From Streptococcus mitis SK564 (GTDB lineage: Bacteria > Bacillota > Bacilli > Lactobacillales > Streptococcaceae): 64,000 bases of DNA. A program made the position numbers and the translations under genes. The stretch lies in the NCBI RefSeq assembly GCF_000148525.1, contig NZ_AEDU01000006.1, forward strand, positions 124,001 through 188,000. The letters are read 5' to 3'. This document shows positions 62,497-64,000 of the stretch, one piece after another (positions within the stretch are counted from its first letter, which is position 1; each line of letters opens with the position of its first letter). Below the pieces are notes generated by a model. It was given only the letters and a program-made list of their open reading frames with translations. It was not told where the DNA came from and made no database searches.

Positions 62497-62697
62497 ATGA
62501 ATTTAACATTTTTTGGTCTATGTCTTGCCTGTATGGGTGTATCTCTTGGTGAAGGGTTATTGATGAATGGTTTGTTGAAATCAGTAGCTCGCCAACCAGA
62601 TATTATCGCTGAGTTTCGTAGCTTGATGTTTTTAGGGGTTGCCTTTATTGAAGGAACTTTCTTCGTAACTCTTGTCTTCTCATTTATTATTAAATAA
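62497..62697 (+). CDS. atpE: ATP synthase F0 subunit c
   Basis: A 66-residue proteolipid hairpin with two membrane helices, polar loop ARQPDII, and proton-binding Glu52 in AFIEGTFF. Short length and Glu are typical of streptococci. Residues Gly14, Gly20, Met23, Val48, Ala49 and Phe50, where optochin-resistance changes are known in pneumococcus, appear to have the common residues. In streptococci the complex mainly pumps protons out using ATP to keep cytoplasmic pH. First gene of the operon (c-a-b order, as in pneumococcus). Confidence 0.95.
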   Translation: MNLTFFGLCLACMGVSLGEGLLMNGLLKSVARQPDIIAEFRSLMFLGVAFIEGTFFVTLVFSFIIK

Positions 62698-62729
62698 CGA
62701 AATATAAATTGGAGAAGGGAGAATGTTAG

Positions 62730-63443
62730 ATGGAAGAAAGTATCAATCCAACCATCAATATTGGTCCTGTTACCTTTGATTTAACTTTGACAGCCTTGAC
62801 TTTGCTGTCTGTGTTTCTGATTTTTGCATTTATCTATTGGGCAAGTCGTAATATGACATTGAAACCCAAAGGTAAACAAAATGTACTAGAGTATCTCTAT
62901 GATTTTGTAATTGGATTTACAGAACCTAACCTTGGTTCCCACTACATAAAAGATTACTCACTCTTTTACTTATGCTTATTTCTTTTTATGGTCATCGCCA
63001 ATAACCTTGGTTTGATGGCGAAACTTCAAACAACAGATGGAACAAACCTTTGGACATCGCCAACTGCAAATCTTTCATTTGACCTTGTCTTGTCTTTCTG
63101 TATTATTGTGATGGCGCACATTGAGGGGATTCGTCGTCGTGGGATTAAACAATACCTAAAAGGTTTTGTAACTCCTGCATTTATGACACCGATGAATCTA
63201 CTTGAAGAGGTCACGAATTTCCTTTCTCTTGCTTTGCGGATTTTTGGGAATATCTTTGCAGGTGAAGTAATGACAAGCTTGCTTCTTTTACTTTCACATC
63301 AGGCTATTTTTTGGTATCCAATCGCATTTGGGACAAACTTAGTTTGGACTGCATTTTCCGTGTTCATTTCTTGTGTACAGGCCTATGTCTTTACACTACT
63401 ATCCTCTATGTACCTAGGAAATAAAATTAATGATGAAGAGTAG
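62730..63443 (+). CDS. atpB: ATP synthase F0 subunit a
   Basis: A 237-residue membrane protein forming the proton half-channels. The essential Arg lies in [15 protein letters not shown] (about 166-180), preceded by [10 protein letters not shown]. Five to six membrane helices. ATG 62730 follows GGAGAAGGGAG. Confidence 0.95.
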   Translation: MEESINPTINIGPVTFDLTLTALTLLSVFLIFAFIYWASRNMTLKPKGKQNVLEYLYDFVIGFTEPNLGSHYIKDYSLFYLCLFLFMVIANNLGLMAKLQTTDGTNLWTSPTANLSFDLVLSFCIIVMAHIEGIRRRGIKQYLKGFVTPAFMTPMNLLEEVTNFLSLALRIFGNIFAGEVMTSLLLLLSHQAIFWYPIAFGTNLVWTAFSVFISCVQAYVFTLLSSMYLGNKINDEE

Positions 63444-63456
63444 AAAGGAGTAACTG

Positions 63457-63951
63457 ATGCACGTAACAGTAGGTGAATTAATTGGTAATTTTATTTTAAT
63501 CGCTGGCTCTTTTATCCTTTTGCTAGTCTTGATTAAAAAATTTGCATGGTCTAATATTACAAGCATTTTCGAAGAAAGAGCTGAAAAAATTGCTTCAGAT
63601 ATTGACAGAGCTGAAGAAGCACGTCAAAAAGCGGAAGTATTGGCTCAAAAACGCGAAGATGAATTGGCTGGTAGCCGTAAAGAAGCTAAGACAATCATTG
63701 AGAATGCGAAAGAAACAGCTGAGAAAAGTAAGGCTAGTATTTTAGCAGATGCTAAACTAGAAGCAGGACGCTTAAAAGAAAAAGCAAACCAAGAAATTGC
63801 TCAAAACAAAGCTGAAGCTTTACAAAGCGTTAAGGGTGAGGTAGCAGATTTGACAATCAGCTTAGCTGGTAAAATTATCTCACAAAACCTTGACGGTCAT
63901 GCCCATAAAGAACTCATTGATCAGTATATCGATCAGCTAGGAGAAGCTTAA
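63457..63951 (+). CDS. atpF: ATP synthase F0 subunit b
   Basis: A 164-residue peripheral stalk protein: one N-terminal membrane helix (about 8-26) and a long charged coiled coil (about 35-145; [20 protein letters not shown]). Its stop codon overlaps the atpH start (TAATG). Confidence 0.95.
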   Translation: MHVTVGELIGNFILIAGSFILLLVLIKKFAWSNITSIFEERAEKIASDIDRAEEARQKAEVLAQKREDELAGSRKEAKTIIENAKETAEKSKASILADAKLEAGRLKEKANQEIAQNKAEALQSVKGEVADLTISLAGKIISQNLDGHAHKELIDQYIDQLGEA

Positions 63952-64000
63952 TGGACAAGAAAACAGTAAAGGTAATTGAAAAATACAGCATGCCTTTTGT
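63951..64000 (+). CDS. atpH: ATP synthase F1 subunit delta, N-terminal fragment
   Basis: Sixteen codons ([16 protein letters not shown]) before the window ends. Position directly after atpF and the start resembling streptococcal delta subunits identify it; the remainder lies outside. Confidence 0.85.
   Translation, partial: MDKKTVKVIEKYSMPF

Overview
The window is a low-GC Firmicute chromosome of the Streptococcus mitis group (S. mitis, S. pseudopneumoniae or S. oralis rather than typical S. pneumoniae). Evidence: BOX repeats, pneumococcus-like gene blocks (rpsP-khpA-rimM-trmD, rpiA-deoB-punA, the deoA-deoC-cdd-nucleoside ABC block, plsY-parE-parC, cppA, guaA, a short F0 c subunit), and a fucose-lectin cholesterol-dependent cytolysin of the lectinolysin type. 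No rRNA, tRNA or CRISPR array was seen.

Layout. 1-6.9 kb: ribosome assembly and tRNA modification genes, with an EamA transporter gene split by a fresh IS4-family element. 6.9-13 kb: bioY and gor flanking an AT-rich lactococcin-972-type bacteriocin locus that has its own promoter and a cre-like operator. 13-18.5 kb: a MacAB-like efflux operon behind two sets of phased direct repeats, then metG. 18.5-27.5 kb: BOX elements, a PadR pair, an aldo/keto reductase, a hemolysin-III pair, small repair and stress enzymes, and a cystine-type ABC transporter next to trxB. 27.5-45.8 kb: nucleoside salvage (rpiA, deoB, punA, deoD, deoA, deoC, cdd, lipoprotein and ABC transporter). It is interrupted by a 915-residue secreted protein that joins a class-3 lipase, two F-type lectin domains and a cytolysin domain 4. 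45.9-53 kb: plsY, parE, an AadE-like nucleotidyltransferase, a small RelA/SpoT-fold protein, and parC carrying Phe at position 79. 53.2-64 kb: the lectin-CDC gene, cppA, a serine hydrolase, an EamA transporter, a GntR regulator, guaA, a U32 (TrhP-like) protein and the start of the ATP synthase operon.

How it fits together. Most genes are core metabolism. The standout is a pair of secreted proteins at 31.3-34.1 kb and 53.2-55.2 kb. They share F-type lectin and cytolysin D4 modules, but one is a pore former with the CD59-receptor signature and the other carries a lipase instead of the pore-forming domains. This suggests glycan- and cholesterol-directed delivery of a lipase to host membranes. 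Other points of interest are the bacteriocin locus, a family of structured leader repeats before deoD and parC, and the accessory gene pair between the topoisomerase IV subunits.
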